A stretch of 64,000 nucleotides of DNA. Source: Alisma plantago-aquatica (Eukaryota; Streptophyta; Magnoliopsida; Alismatales; Alismataceae). The translations under genes and the position numbers were made by a program. The stretch lies in the NCBI GenBank assembly GCA_963693085.1, contig OY856410.1, positions 1,397,494,863 through 1,397,558,862 on the forward strand. Reading direction: 5' to 3'. This document shows, in pieces, positions 44,450 through 56,950 of the stretch; positions within the stretch are counted from its first letter, which is position 1, and the number at the start of each line of letters is the position of its first letter. Under the pieces are notes generated by a model, which had not been told where the DNA came from, ran no database searches, and saw nothing but the letters and a program-made list of their open reading frames with translations.

Positions 44450-46160
44450 TTTGGGTCCATGACTATGACCTTAAAATAATTCAACTTCATTCTCAAAACT
44501 TTTTTGGGTCCTGGACTATGACCTTAATGTAATCAATCTTCAAATTCCAATCTTATGGGGTCCTATACTATGAACTTAAACTAAACTAGATTCAATGTCC
44601 AATATTTTAGGGTCTAGCACCAAGACCTTAATATAGATCACAATCCCTTGTCTTGAGTAGGCATCTTGGATTCAATCTCCAATCTTTTTTGGATCCTAGA
44701 TTGTGACCTTAAACTCAGACATGTCTATTAGTGAATCGTTTTGGGTTTTGGATAATGATATTAAACTATACGAAGATGGTCTTGGATCATGACCTTAAAA
44801 TGTACTGAGATGGTCTTGGATCATGACCTTAAACTATACTGAGGGGGTCCTCGATCATGACCTCAAAATTGTTCTGAGAGTGTCATAGACATGACTTCAA
44901 ACTGTACCATGAGGTGATTGGATCATGACCTTAAACTATCCCTACAAGGTGCTGGATCATGATTTGTAAATTGTATTAAGAGGGTCCTGGATCATGACCA
45001 TAAACTATGATGTGAAGGTCCTAAATCATGAGCTTAAACTGTACTGCAAAGGTCTTGAATCATGACCTTAAAATGTCTCGAGGGGGTCCTGGATTATGAC
45101 CATAAAATGCATCAAGAGGGTCCTGGAGAATTACCTTAAACTATACCAAGAAGGTCCTCAATCATGACCTTAAACTGTACCAATAAGGTCTTGGATCATG
45201 ACTTTAAATTGTATTGAGATGGTCTTCTATCATGACCTTAAAGAGTACTAACGAGGGCCTAGATCATGACCTTAAACTATTCTTAGAGGTCCTAGATCAT
45301 GACCTTAAACCGTATTAATAGAGTCCTAGGTTATAACCATGAACTATACCAAGGGGGTCTTGGATCATGCCTTTAAACAATTCTGAGCGAGTCTTGGATC
45401 ATAAACTTAATATGTATCAAGAAGATCCCGGAGAATGGCCTTAAACTATACTAAGAGTGTCCTATATCATGACCTGAAACTGTATCGAGAACGTCTTGTA
45501 TATGAACTTAAAATGTAGACCCGAGTCATGGCCTTAAACTATACCAAGAAGGTTCTAGATCACCTTAAATTGTACCTATATGAAACTAGAGCATGACCTT
45601 AAATGGTATCTAGGGGGTCCTAGATCAGGAATTTAAACAGTACTAAGGGGGTCCTAGATCATGACCTTATTCTATACTTAGGAGGTCCTAGATCATGACC
45701 CTAAACTATACCAGGAGGTACCCAGAGCATGATCTTAAACTGTACAAAAAGGGTCCTCAATCATGACCTTACAGTATAGAGAGGGTCTAGGATCATGACC
45801 TTAAATTGTACCGAGAGGGTCCTTGATCATGACCTTAAAATGCACCAAGAGGGTCTTGGATCAGGTCTTAAGCTTAACTGAGATGGTCTTGGATCATGAC
45901 CTTAAACTTTACCTAGACAATTCTTGATCATGACCTTAAATTGTACTGAGGGTCCTAGATCATGACCTTAAACTGTATCGAGAGGCTCCTACACAACATA
46001 AACTAATCTACTTTTCTCTTTCAATAATATTGGGTCATATATCATTACCCTAAACTAATATAACTTCAATTTAAAATCTGTTTGAATCCCAGACTATGAC
46101 CTTAAACTAATCTAGCTTAAATTTGCTATCTTTTAGGGTCCTAGATCATAACCTTAAACT
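44450..46160. repeat. 33-bp minisatellite, about 1.7 kb
   Basis: Dozens of diverged copies of a unit like GGTCCTNGATCATGACCTTA plus AACTGTACCGAGA recur at about 31-35 bp. At both edges (44450-44700 and 46010-46160) the same core GACCTTAAACTA recurs at about 60-75 bp with extra AT-rich spacer, so the array seems to have grown from a longer ancestral unit. No long open frame exists, so it is not coding. No transposon ends were recognised around it. Confidence 0.92.
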
Positions 46161-46199
46161 ATACCCTTTTCTAACATAAACCCCATTCAAAATAAATGA

Positions 46200-47440
46200 T
46201 GCTTTTATTTATGCGTCAAAGAATGCTCTAGGGAGCAGATAGTTAACCATGTACAATCATTGGTATCAAATAAAGGTTAACGCCATCATCTAATAATTCT
46301 TTGGTGCAAATTGAGGAACTCTTTGAGATCAAGGGACACTCTAAGGGATGTAAAACTAACCAAGTACATTCATTAGTCTTGGACAAAGGATAACCTCATA
46401 GTTGGATAATTTTTTAATGCCTAATTTTACATAGTTTGAGCACTTCTATAGAATAAGAGAGCAGACAAGATGATGCTTTTGAAGGCCCTAACAAGCAACC
46501 TAGAACTCTTCTAATGGTCGACTGATGCTCTAAGGAACAGATAATTAACCACATACATTTGTTAGTCTAGGATAAAGTCTAACCTCATGGTTGATAATTA
46601 TCTAGTGCGGAATGTTATCTATCTTGAGCTACCAAAGCCCTATCTTGGATAGGAAAAACTCATCACATTTTACCTCTTTAGGGTTGTGATCATGTCCCTT
46701 ATGTGGTCCACTTACCAGGTCTTGCAATTGACCTAACACTCTTAGATATCTAACCAAAAAAAGAGAGAGACCATAACTTTTTAAGATGTTTTCACAATAG
46801 AAGCACTTACCATTATCTTTCATAATTACATTCTATTTATTTTAATGACCACTAAGAAACCTCTATCATACCCTCTTTCACATTGCATGTTTTCATACTA
46901 ATATATGAGTTATTGTGTTAACTAGACATGGAATGGATACGAACTGGAGCGATAATGAGGGACACTTTCAAACTTTTTGAATAGGCCCATCAACACTCTT
47001 GTGGGGGTGGAGGGGTGTAAATGAGTAGTCTAGTGTGAGGATATGACTTGGCTATAGGGATGTTATTACTGGATGGTTAGTTGCACTCAACCTTAGTCCT
47101 TCTATGAATGCTTGTCTTACGAATCCACCTTAAGAAGGAGAAGACACCACTTACATTGTTCAACATGATTTCACATTCTATCTTTTCTTAGTAAGAGTTA
47201 GCGTGTTTATGGGATATCGAATGAATAAGAATCAAAGCAACAAAAAGAGGAACCTCCAAAAGTCATGAACTTTTTGAATATGATCATTAGAACTATGGGG
47301 GAGTAAATGAGTATTCTAATGTGAGTATATTCATTGTCAACAGGGTAGCCTTACCATATAACCATTTCCACCAAACCTTATTCCTTTCATGAATGGTTGT
47401 CTTACTAATCCACCCTTAGAAAGAAAATAACCCACTTACA
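46200..47440. repeat. Diverged duplications beside the minisatellite
   Basis: Segments near 46215-46440 and 46520-46620 share CTCTA(A)GGNANCAGATANTTAACCA and TAACCTCATNGTTGNATAAT. Segments near 46920-47160 and 47215-47440 share GGGATATCGAATG-like text, CATGAACTTTTTGAATA, AGTCTAGTGTGAGNATAT and CTTGTCTTACNAATCCACC. The spacing is about 300 bp. These are old tandem duplications, with no coding sense. Confidence 0.6.
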
Positions 47441-49320
47441 CTCTCTAGACTCCATGATGTTCATCAGAATATCCTTGATGAGTCTCACCTTCTTTCCTTT
47501 ATGACAAAAATGGGCATCATCCTTGGATCAAGCCTACGGTTCTCACTCTTATCTCCAACCTTGTCTTGAGTAGGGAAAACCATTGACACCTCATTTTCCT
47601 CACCTAATTGAAAATCATGATAAAAGCCTATTCTCATTTTAATGGTGGAGCTTATTCTATTTTACCACATTGTCCCCATATTTTTCCATCTATTGAATCC
47701 ACCCCATTTCATCCATTTACCATGCATCGAGGGTCTGTGAAAGGAAAATATTTTTCAAGGTCTTTAGCATAGTTTTCCATGTTATGGAGATTTTTGTATG
47801 ACTTTTTACAATAATTTCCCAACCAAACTCCCTTGAATAAAATATTCAACCTTTAGATCTATGATTAATTCAATTGCTTTTTTGCCACTATCCCTATTAA
47901 AAAAGGACTTTTTTATCATATCTTTTGATAAAGAAAGAGAAAAAAGGAAGACTTTGTCATCAAGTCTCAATATCTCTTCTTCCTTTGATTTTAGATATTT
48001 TGTTTCATTCATATGATTCAAATATCCCAAAAATAAATCTAAAAAATCATGAGAATACTCAAGAATGTCCAGATTTAGATACAGAACCACACATCTTTTG
48101 TCTTTCTGGGGTACCCCCAGCAGACCAGGCATTCTGCAAAGTGACATGTGGGAAAATCCTACATTCTACTATGGGTATCAGGGGTGGATTGCTACATCCC
48201 ACCACTAAGTGTTCCCCATGTAATTAGAGTATGTATTTTGTTGATTTATTTCCTTTTTCCCAGTGGTGAGGAGACACAATCTGGAAACTTCAATCTAAAG
48301 CCCCAATCCTCGACCCTCATGTATAAAAAAACCCTCCATACCCATCGTACTCTAGACCTCTTGATTCTCTTGATTCCAGAGAATCAACTACATCCCCTTT
48401 TCAATTTCAACCATTTAAGCAACTAGCAGACCCTTACTCGGTCACAATGGTTCTGTGACCTATTTACTAAAGTTATAATTCTATTCTCAACAGTTCCCTG
48501 ATCTATTCATTACAATTTTTTTATCATCCCATAAGAATTTTAACTCCTCTATTATGTTCATAACTAATTATAGTTACTTTGATCCATGCATATCTAATCA
48601 TAAATGATATGATATGCTAATATCTATTTATAACTAATCAGATCAAAATATCTATTCCTAATAGTTCATAATTGCCTATCACACTATTCATCAATTAATC
48701 TGAATTCATGTGATCTAATCCAAATGTTCTACCTAAACGAATTATTCGAATGAATTAGATCTTGCTCATATGCAATTGCTTTTCTCTATCATCTCCAATC
48801 TTTTCCTATGCATTAGTTCTGACTACCAATGATGGATCTCCTCTTTAAGAGATCTTGAGGCAATTAGGACCCCACACCTGAAAGAAGTCAGATCTTTAGG
48901 GCCATGATGGGGAAACCACAATCATTTCTAGTCCCAAATATTAGAAAAATAAAAATCCTTTTTGTTGTTTTATTTTCTTAATCAACTCGAAAAATATTTT
49001 TTAGCCCTCAAAGTGAAACATGCAAAAACATTTTTATTGGCAATTTAGCCCACAAAGTGAAATATGCAAAACTATTTTTATGGGTGACTTGAGGCTACTA
49101 ACACATTCCTCAATCATAAAAAAATCATCGAACTCTAATTTTTATCCACACTTCCCATCTTTTTCCTTATCCACCCTTGGGTGAAGTAAAAAAAATCATC
49201 TCTTAAGTTTTACTGCCAATATACATATTTATCTTGTTTTTCTTTATTTTACAAATATGTGGCAATGACTCCAAGCTTATCCCTTTAGTCATTTTTCTTG
49301 TGTTTTAGTGGTTTAGAAAC
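47441..49320. other. No supportable gene
   Basis: An AT-rich stretch. A 113-codon minus-strand frame (48147-47806) is Lys/Leu-rich with no known motif. Repeated CTATTTATAACTAATC-type phrases (48600-48660) are simple duplications. Confidence 0.4.
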
Positions 49321-49379
49321 TAGATTCCTTGAAGGATTTTTTCTGTAGGAGAGTGCAATAGTAGCCCTAGTATCAAGAA

Positions 49380-50385
49380 ATGATACGGGTCGTAGTGGAC
49401 CATTTGATGAAGTGGACACACTTCCTAGCCTTAACAACCACCGCCAAGGTTTCTAATGTAACTGAGATCAAAATCTAAGAGATTGTATGCATCCATCAAG
49501 TTACAAGCTCCATCATCTCAGATCATGATCCCAAGTTCACCTCCAAGTTGCAGAAGTAAGTCGAAGAAAAACTCAACATGAGATCAAAGTCCAGTATTGC
49601 CTATCACTCTCAAATAGATGGACAATTAGAATGCACAACCCAATATCTAGAAGACTTGTTGAGGGCTTATGTTGTAAACTGGTGTGGATTGTGGGGACAT
49701 TATTTTCTTTTATCTGAGTTTGCTTATAAAAATAGTTATCAAGCTCATATCAGAATTCTCCTTTATGAAGCTCTTTAGGTGAGACTGTGTCGACCTCCAT
49801 TTCACTCGGATATGATGTAGGTGACAGAACCTTGTTTAAGTAAAAAGAACAACAAATATAGGTAGATAATATCACCTTGATCAGATAGAGGATGAAGAGA
49901 GACATGATTGACAATAATCTTATGCAAATGCAAAATAGATGGATTTACACTCTCTATGGGAAATTGTGTCTTTTTGAAAATTTAACACCTTCAACCATAG
50001 CTAAAAATCATGGGAAATTGAGTCCCCAATATGTGGGTCTATTTGAGATCTTGGAATAGATTAGAGGATCCTCTTATCATCTTGCCTTTAGTAAATTATG
50101 ATGCATGATGTGTACCATGTTCCCAATCTAAATTGCGATGGGTAGGATCCTTCCCACATGTTAAACATTGAATTGTTAGAAATCCAAGGTAGGTTGACCT
50201 ACCATAAGGCAACTATGAGAATCTTGAATTTTATGGTGAAGGAGCTCATGAATAAAATAATTGGGATGGTTAAAGTTCTATGGAAACACCATGGCAAGGA
50301 TGAAGCCACATGGGAGATGAGGATGAACATGGAGAAAGCACATCCCCACATATTTGGTCTAGGTATAATAAGGAGGAATGGATGA
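49380..50385 (+). pseudogene. Ty3/gypsy integrase remnant with chromodomain-like end
   Basis: Reading at 49398-49780: VDHLMKWTHFLALTTT, then SDHDPKFTSKL, then AYHSQIDGQLECTT, LEDLLRAYVVNW and FLLSEFAYKNSYQ. The order and the D..D blocks match the Ty3/gypsy integrase core (usual VDRLTKSAHF, SDRDPRFTS, YHPQTDGQSERT). Further on, at 50158-50360, MVKVLWKHHGKDEATWEMRMNM matches the conserved tail after the core in chromoviruses. Stops break the chain (for example before VEEKLN and at 49779), and the middle (49800-50150) is degraded. RT and LTRs are not visible, so this is a fragment. Confidence 0.82.
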
Positions 50386-50389
50386 GACA

Positions 50390-52016
50390 TCATGGAATTC
50401 TTATCTTTTGTAAGCTCTTGTATTAAAATTTAATTTATGTTATCTTATGTATTGTCTTCAAATTTTATGTTTTTTACTCATCTATTTCACAATTGAGTCC
50501 CTGAAGTGTAAACTTGTAAAATCAATATTTTCTGCATTCAATAAATGCCAATGATATTTTTAATTTATGAGTAAGTTAATTTTGAAATAATGAACAATAT
50601 TATATAAGATTATAATTTAATTAGTACTTTGAAATTTTTTAATTATTTAATTAGCTCTCTCTTTGCTTAAGAATCATGTTATGGGTAATAAACAACATTA
50701 TTTTGGTTTGTTCTTTTGCCTAAGGCTAGAAAATCACAAAATAGGGATAATCTCAAACGTTGAGATAAATCAAAGTTATGAAGTGGCCTAGGAAAATACT
50801 TCTTTGAAGTGAGGTTTTATATAAATGAAAAAAAAATAATAGAAGCAAAGTCCCGATGGGACCTGGACACTAAATTCGGGAAGAGCCATGAGTTTAGTGG
50901 TCTCCTCTATTGCATAGTTTCTAGTTTCCTATAGATCTAGGAAACCTACCTACTTTATGACTCTTCCTCTCTCCCTAGACCACATTGTTAAACAATTTTG
51001 TTTCCATTAGCTTCATCGGATCATGGAGAATCCAAATCACCCGTAACTTACCATTATCATCACAAAACAAGATAATATCTAAACCTATAAATTATCAGAA
51101 ACCTAGGGTTGCAAAATTTCCCCTAGTGCACCCTATTCCAAGCCTATATAAGGACCCCCATAGTTTCATCTTGACCCCTAGAGCATAACACACCCTCCAA
51201 TTGCTCGCAAGAATCCATGTAACCCTCTACCAAACTCCAACTTCTTCTCCAACAACCTTAACATTGTCTGCATTGACTCCATACACCCCATCCAATTGTC
51301 TTGTCCCCAAGCACAACAAGAGATCCACAAAGAGATTCCCATCTTCTCTGAGATCCCAATTAAGTTGAAATACCCTGAATAATCTTCTTCTTTCATGTTT
51401 TTAGTTCCCACAGACCTAACCTAGTCTACCCCACCCAACAACCTCATCATGAGCAAAAGTTCTCACTTGATTTGGGGCTAGACTCAACCGAACTCTTGGT
51501 CGCAATTGCCTAGGCCATCTGCCCATAGTCAAACTTGGGGTTGACTCCATGACTTGTTGCTCATGTGCGGGCCATGGGGAATTATCTGTTGTGAGGGAAT
51601 TATGTCCTACAAAAATCCATGTGACAAGATCTGGTCATTGTATAAGGGCAAAGGAGTCTTTACCCTCATTTTAATAATCCATCCAAGCCTCACCCCACTT
51701 GGGTGATGTGGTAGGTTGTGATTGGTTGAAAAAAAATTACTTTTGTAAGAATTATAGAAAATAAACCATATATCTAAGTATATGAAATAATTAAATCAAA
51801 ATTATAAAAAATATGTAGAATTTGACAATATGGTTTTCAAGACCTAAGTAAGTCTAAGAAAGTGCATCTTATGCATGAATGTAAATGAATGATTAAATGC
51901 AAACCCTAATTTTGCAAAATAAGATGATTATCTTGTTTAATATGAATAATCTTAGATATAACCAAACCTTATCCACTATTAACATCATTTTAGGGTTAGT
52001 TTGATGCATAGGATTT
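50390..52016. other. No gene; promoter-like AT-to-C-rich transition at 51.1 kb
   Basis: A TATA-like CCTATATAAGGACCCCC at 51143-51159 is followed by C-rich DNA (51190-51440) that could be the start of an LTR transcript or of a lost gene. No coding motif follows on the plus strand. The open minus frame 51411-51178 has no recognised domain. Confidence 0.35.
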
Positions 52017-52205
52017 TGTGACACCCCGATGCCACACAGACGAGATTACTCACAACAAAGGACACACATTAAAAAACTAAACAACCATATATCCATAAAA
52101 GTGGGTAAAATAAAACCCGATCTCATATATCCATCAATGTGCGGAAACATATTACATCAAGGTCCATAAACCTACAACATATCACATACCATGCTAGGTA
52201 TTTAC
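52017..52205. repeat. LTR-end fragment
   Basis: TGTGACACCCCGATGCCACA followed by GACGAGATTACTCACAAC and TGCGGAAACATATTACATCA is a common plant Ty3/gypsy LTR terminus. Only about 190 bp is recognisable before the GTTACTC array begins, so it is truncated. Confidence 0.5.
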
Positions 52206-52219
52206 ATATGTGGTGGAGG

Positions 52220-52930
52220 TATTGGGGAGTATTTCCACAAGAGTTACTTTACAAAGTACAATAGTTACATTTTTTAATGCTAGAATTACTTTTTATATTG
52301 TCACAGTTACTCATGGTGTTGTCACAATTACTCTTAGTGTTGTCACAGTTACTCTAGTGTTGTCACAGTTACTCTTAGTGTTGTCACAGTTACTCTAGTG
52401 TTGTCACAGTTACTTTTTATATTGTCACATTTACTCTTAGTGTTGTCACAGTTACTCTTTTGAAGAATATTTTTTATTTTATCTATGTGTGCAACGGATA
52501 CTCTTCTTCTAAAATACATACATTTTTGGATTAGTACAGTTTCTTTCATGTTTTGTTCAGCTTACTCATGAAATGTTAGTTTTTGCTACTATGTGGTTCA
52601 CATACATTGGTTTCGTGTTTTTGACAAACCTTCAGCCACAAGAGTTACTTTCTGAACGCTGGAGTTACTTTTTATAACATCACAGTTACTATCAGTGTTC
52701 TCTCAGTTACTCTCAGTGCTCTCACAGTTACTCTTAGTGTTGTCACAGTTACTCTCAATGTTCTCTCAGTTACTCTTTAGTGTTGTCACAGTTACCTTGT
52801 GGATTACCTCTCTTTTTTTAGAGTTACTCTTACAAAGTATGTGAGTTACTCCTTTGAATCATATGATTACTTTTCTAGACTATCACAGTTACTCTTAGTG
52901 TTCTTATAATTACTCTATGTGTTACGATAT
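52220..52930. repeat. GTTGTCACAGTTACTCTTA minisatellite
   Basis: About 25 variants of CACAGTTACTCT, mostly spaced 19-21 bp in the first half and more loosely later. The core GTTACTC also recurs at 54585-54780 and 63600-63660, both non-coding parts of the Ulp1-type gene on the other strand. The array lies just past that gene's 3' end. Confidence 0.88.
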
Positions 52931-53309
52931 TATCATCACTCTTTCTCTTGTGTTGTTTTTTTGTTTGGCAGTCTAACTCAAAGTATATATCTCCATACAA
53001 AACCACAACAGTTTTACATTCAAGAACACAACATTCAAAGCATAAAACGCTATATATTAAACATAGAAATACTCATATTTGCAATATGATTTAGATCAAA
53101 AATGTAATTTTCAAGCTTTTTGCAGCACACAAGTAAATGTATCTCACAGCGGTTACACAACATAATTCCAGAAGCAAGTTGTTCAAGTTTTACATTTCAA
53201 TTAATAATTCACTATTTCAGCTAAAATTCAGCCATTTATCTAGGCTTGAAACAACCTCTTCCTCCACACTCTTCTCTTCATCTACTGCTTCCGTCTTCTC
53301 TTCTTCTTG

Positions 53310-54540
53310 CTACTTCTGACCTTCATCTCTTCCTCCCTTATTCTCCTCAGATGGGCCTTTTTTGATGTCTTCATTGTTATCTTTTTCATGCACTTGTATA
53401 GGCTGCAGCTCCCCTCTCGCCATCATTCTCTGAAAAATATCATCCCTTATGGTCGGCATGTCCTTGCAGGTGAAGTCTATGTGTTTTCCATTTACCAGGC
53501 ATTCTAGGTACTTCATGATTAAGATCCCATAGTCAAGTGAGTCTTCTTCCTATTGTGGGCACATCAGGTACTCCCATCCCCACTGTGAGAGTTGGTCCCC
53601 TTTTTCTGCCCCCCTGAAGAATTCGTGCACAATACCCACCTGCATTAAAAATACACAACTCTTATTAATCATCAATCAACAAACATTAACCCTATCAATC
53701 CAGTACAAATAGAGTTACTTTTTATAGATCGCTTACCCATCTAAGGAATTCTTTTTTTGACTTTCTATTTCCACTCATAGAGTTATAAGACCGGTGTGCT
53801 CCATCCCTAAAACTTGCGTCGTACAAGTGTCAGTGGTTGTCATTGTTCAGTATGGTGAACACCGAGTCCATTGTGTCCCAATCTTTCATCAGGATGTTGA
53901 ATAGTAGAGATAGCATGTTGATCTGCTTCATGGTTATGTTTTCAACATCAAATGCCAGCTTATGCTGCAAATGCAGAATTAAAAAAATTCACATCTATAA
54001 CTTTCAATTTTGTGTATATATTTTTGTATTTTTGATGTAATTGTGTATACCAATTTTGTTGTTCTTACTGGAGCATATGTGCTCAAGTAGTGCCATGACA
54101 GACCCTTCTTCCTCCTTTTGCTTGTGGTAGCTTTGAGCATCTGTACAAAGCAGTACATAGCCTGAAAAAAAAACCACAAGCTTTCTTTGTTTAGAAAAAA
54201 ACCACAAGCTTTCAAAGAGTTATACTACTATTTATTTATTTCTTACTGGTGATTGCATCATTTGATCTTTGTACAATAGGGTGGCAAGGTCCTTCCCCGT
54301 GCACCAAGTGTCATCATTGAATCTCCATTCTTGTTTTGACGTACCAATTGTTTTTATAGATTTTATACATATTAGTTTTGGATATTGAATAAGCGATGTT
54401 TTATCTGTGTACACTTGACAAAATAACCAATTCTCTTACATTTCTTCTATGTTGTCCATGAAGTGGTGAACAATTTCCTTGGTTTCTTTTGTTTTGAAAT
54501 TCTCAAAACCAATGAAGTTTGATAGCTTATTCTGTCAAAA
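53310..54540 (-). pseudogene. Ulp1 (C48) protease domain of a plant-transposon gene
   Basis: C-terminal part of the minus-strand gene that begins beyond 64 kb. Exon pieces: NKLSNFIGFENFKTKE and FNDDTWCTGKDLATLLY (54540-54250), AMYCFVQMLKATTSKRRKKGLSWHYLSTYAPV (54165-54070), ILNNDNH.HLYDASFRDGAHRSYN (53860-53790), and SQWGWEYLMCPQ.EEDSLDYGILIMKYLECLVNG (53600-53490). A charged tail follows. C48 proteases process SUMO or related modifiers using a His-Asp-Cys triad. The His and Asp are present, but the Trp after His is a TGA and the Cys position (normally DCG) is Tyr (DYG). A stop also sits after CPQ. The domain is therefore catalytically dead. The apparent exon borders have GT..AG-like edges but were not proved. 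Confidence 0.75.
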
Positions 54541-54584
54541 ACAAAAGAGCAATCCATGTTAGAATCAATCTTCATTTTCCACTA

Positions 54585-54780
54585 GTTACACTATGTTGAT
54601 ATGTCGTACAATTACTATAGACCATCGTACAGTTACTCTTTATGTTCCTACAGTTACTCTTCTAATTCACATAGTTACTCTAGACTATCGTAGAGTTACT
54701 CTTTATATTACTACAATTACTCTACAATATCACACAGTTACTCTATTGTATTTACACAGTTACTCAAGTATTGATATACT
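54585..54780. repeat. GTTACTCT repeats in an intron of the Ulp1-type gene
   Basis: About eight copies of (A/C)AGTTACTCTN with the spacer TATCGTA or CACACA. The same core motif as 52220-52930. It lies between the linker exon (ending about 54810) and the first Ulp1 exon (54540). Confidence 0.8.
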
Positions 54781-54809
54781 TTAAAGGAGATGCAACCTTA
54801 CCTTTTCCT

Positions 54810-55850
54810 CCCTCCTCTTCTTCACGTTCTTATCGATGCTCCCTATGATTTGTTGTTCCATCTTCTTCCTCTTTGAAAACTTTTTTCTGGGCTCCTCCTT
54901 CTGCCCTTCTTCTTCTTCTTTGATTATATTCTCCTATTGTTCCCCTATTTCTTCTTTTCTCTTTTCTTCTGCATCTCGTGCAGACTTTCCCTGGTCAGAA
55001 CCTTCAGCTGATTTTTCTTTCTTCTTCTCCTCCTCATCACCATTTTTCTTACCATCATTCTCATCTTCTGAGTCCTTCTCTTCCACATATTTTCTTCTGA
55101 GGCTCAGCCTACCTCTTTTCCTTGGCGTATCGTCCTTATCCACACCTTCCTTCTCTACTTTGCCTGCTGTATCAACATCCTTCTCGGGTAGCACATCTGA
55201 ACTATCTTTGGGTTCTTGAACATTCCCCGATGTAAACCCCTCAGCAGATTGTTCGAATCCACTGGCAGGCGACTGTGATTTGTCACCTTCATCTCCGTAT
55301 TTTCTCCTCAGATTTCTGTTCTCCTCTTCCATCTCGGCTATTCTATTTTCTAGTTGTTTCTTCTCTCTCTACATTTCAGTGAATGCCTCAACATCTATTT
55401 TCATGCAAATCTCCTTCTGCATCTTTAGCTCCTCCTCGAGTGTGTGAATTCTTGTCTCCAGGTTGGAATCCTCAGTAGGCACTCCTTTTCTGATGACCGG
55501 CTTTGCTAGCGCCTTGTCTGGCATTTGCTTACTTTTTGCCCTTTTCTCTGCAAGGTAGTAGGGCATGTCCTTCATTGTTCTTGAAGCTCGCCAGTCATCC
55601 CCCTGGTCTATCTTCATACTTTCACAAACCTTTCCATAAAAAAATAAAAAATAATATGTAACAATGCAAACTTGTAGGATTATGTTGTATATTAGCTTTT
55701 GTAACAAATAAGAAATATTCTTACATCCTTAGGTTTCACATCCCCTAAATCTATCAACTTCTCGACCGGCGCAGCCCACTTCTTTATCCTTGGCTTTGTG
55801 TCAAGGAACGTTGGCTTTGCCATCTTCGTCATCTAATATGCCCAAACCTG
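54810..55850 (-). pseudogene. Charged coiled-coil linker exons of the Ulp1-type gene
   Basis: Exon MAKPTFLDTKPRIKKWAAPV (55828-55726, GTAAGA donor) is followed by VCESMKIDQGDDWRASRTM, then a heptad-like stretch (LETRIHTLEEELKMQKEI, QLENRIAEMEEENRNLRRKY, 55490-55300). A long Glu/Lys/Asp-rich linker ends about 54810 (RKKFSKRKKMEQQ). Two in-frame stops are seen (about 55370 and 54933). Such low-complexity linkers between the N-terminal mobile domain and Ulp1 are usual in these genes. The coiled coil is inferred from the heptad pattern. Confidence 0.65.
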
Positions 55851-55870
55851 CATGTAAACAGAGAGAAAAT

Positions 55871-56500
55871 TTAATGCATATGTAACTGCCCCCCATAGTC
55901 ATCATTGTAACAATTTTTTAGATGAAAATAATTTCGTTCACTTACGCATAGGCACATCACACACCCTGTTGTGTAGAGGGTGGTTTTCCCTTTCTCCCCT
56001 TTCCTCCTCAGCCAGACATTCTGCTTCAGCATCTTCATATTCTTGAAGATACTCCCATGCACCAGCTTTGCCCAATTCATCTGCCTCGTGGCAGTAACAT
56101 CATCTAGGTAGTGCATTATGTAGATTGGTGTGCAATAGTTGGTGTTTGGCAGTAGGAATGTTGCCAACAGGTGCAACATCCATGCACGACACATATCCTG
56201 GTAGTCCGCTGGATCGTCGGCCCTTGCAAATTCTTGCCAAAGCTTTGCTAAGATTTTCCTTGTGCAGGACATCCTTTTCCCTCAACCTCTTCGAGGTCTC
56301 CCCTTCATTTCCTTGTTTACCTGTTGCCCAAGCAAATTGTTGCCATATTGAGCTCACAATCTCAGAATTTTTCCTAGGTATGACGTCCATACCTCTGCTT
56401 GGGATACCTAGAATTACCCCTACATCCTCAACCGTCATCCTTCTTTCCACCCCTCTGGCCAACAAAAACATGTCATCATCCACATATCTATCTATCAAAT
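55871..56500 (-). pseudogene. DUF1985/plant-mobile-domain exon, part below CACTA-2
   Basis: Reads RYVDDDMFLLARGVERRMTVEDVGVILGIPSRGMDVIP from 56500. The MTVEDVGVILGIP block is the hallmark of the DUF1985-like mobile domain found with Ulp1 in plant transposons. After a frameshift near 56280 it continues EFARADDPADYQDMCRAWMLHLLATFLLPNTNY, YIMHYLDDVTATRQMNWAKLVHGSI and RRKGEKGKTTLYTTGCVMCL, again as in the family. Its 5' continuation lies at 63421-63595 on the far side of CACTA-2, and the frame joins in phase when one AAT is counted. Confidence 0.8.
56498..56500 (+). repeat. CACTA-2 target-site duplication, left (AAT)
   Basis: AAT directly precedes CACTACTACAG and is repeated at 63421-63423 after GTAGTAGTG. 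Three bases is the CACTA norm. Confidence 0.9.
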
Positions 56501-56950
56501 CACTACTACAGAAATAGCATTCAATGTCACTTTTCTGGGCGTCGGTTATTAAGGAAAACCGACGCCTTATATGTTAGGCATCGGTTTTTTAAGCAAACCG
56601 ACGTCTATATTCAAAGACCAGCCAGACACGGGTACCGCTTTGTATTCAGCGTCGGTGGTTTATAACAAACTGACGCTGAAAGTCGGCCGCGAAATCCAAA
56701 TTTAGATTAAAAAAAAATAGTGTCATTGTCAGCGTCGGTCATGTAGGTATACACCGACGCCTATGTGCGATGAAAATTTGCGCAAAAAGTGTCACTTTCA
56801 GCGTCGGTTATCCTGTTATAACCGACGCGGAAGGTTGTTCCCGCCAAACAATTTCATGAAAATATCGTCCAATTGGACGTCGGTTGTTGCAAACAACCGA
56901 CGCTAAAGATGTTTAGGCGTCGGTGGATGCAAACAACCGACGCTATATGG
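56501..56950. repeat. CACTA-2 left TIR and subterminal repeats
   Basis: Paired motifs such as GGCGTCGGTTATTAAGGAAAA..CCGACGCC, GCGTCGGTTATCCTGTTATAACCGACGC and GACGTCGGTTGTTGC..CAACCGACG occur about every 60-100 bp. Each is itself a small palindrome. This is the same class as at the CACTA-1 right end. Confidence 0.9.

Noticed and set aside
44450..46160. Coding repeat protein with 11-residue units
   Set aside because: The 33-bp step would allow it, but unit lengths vary and stops occur in every frame.
47806..48147. 113-codon minus-strand frame as a host gene
   Set aside because: Lys/Leu-rich, no motif, no intron or promoter context.
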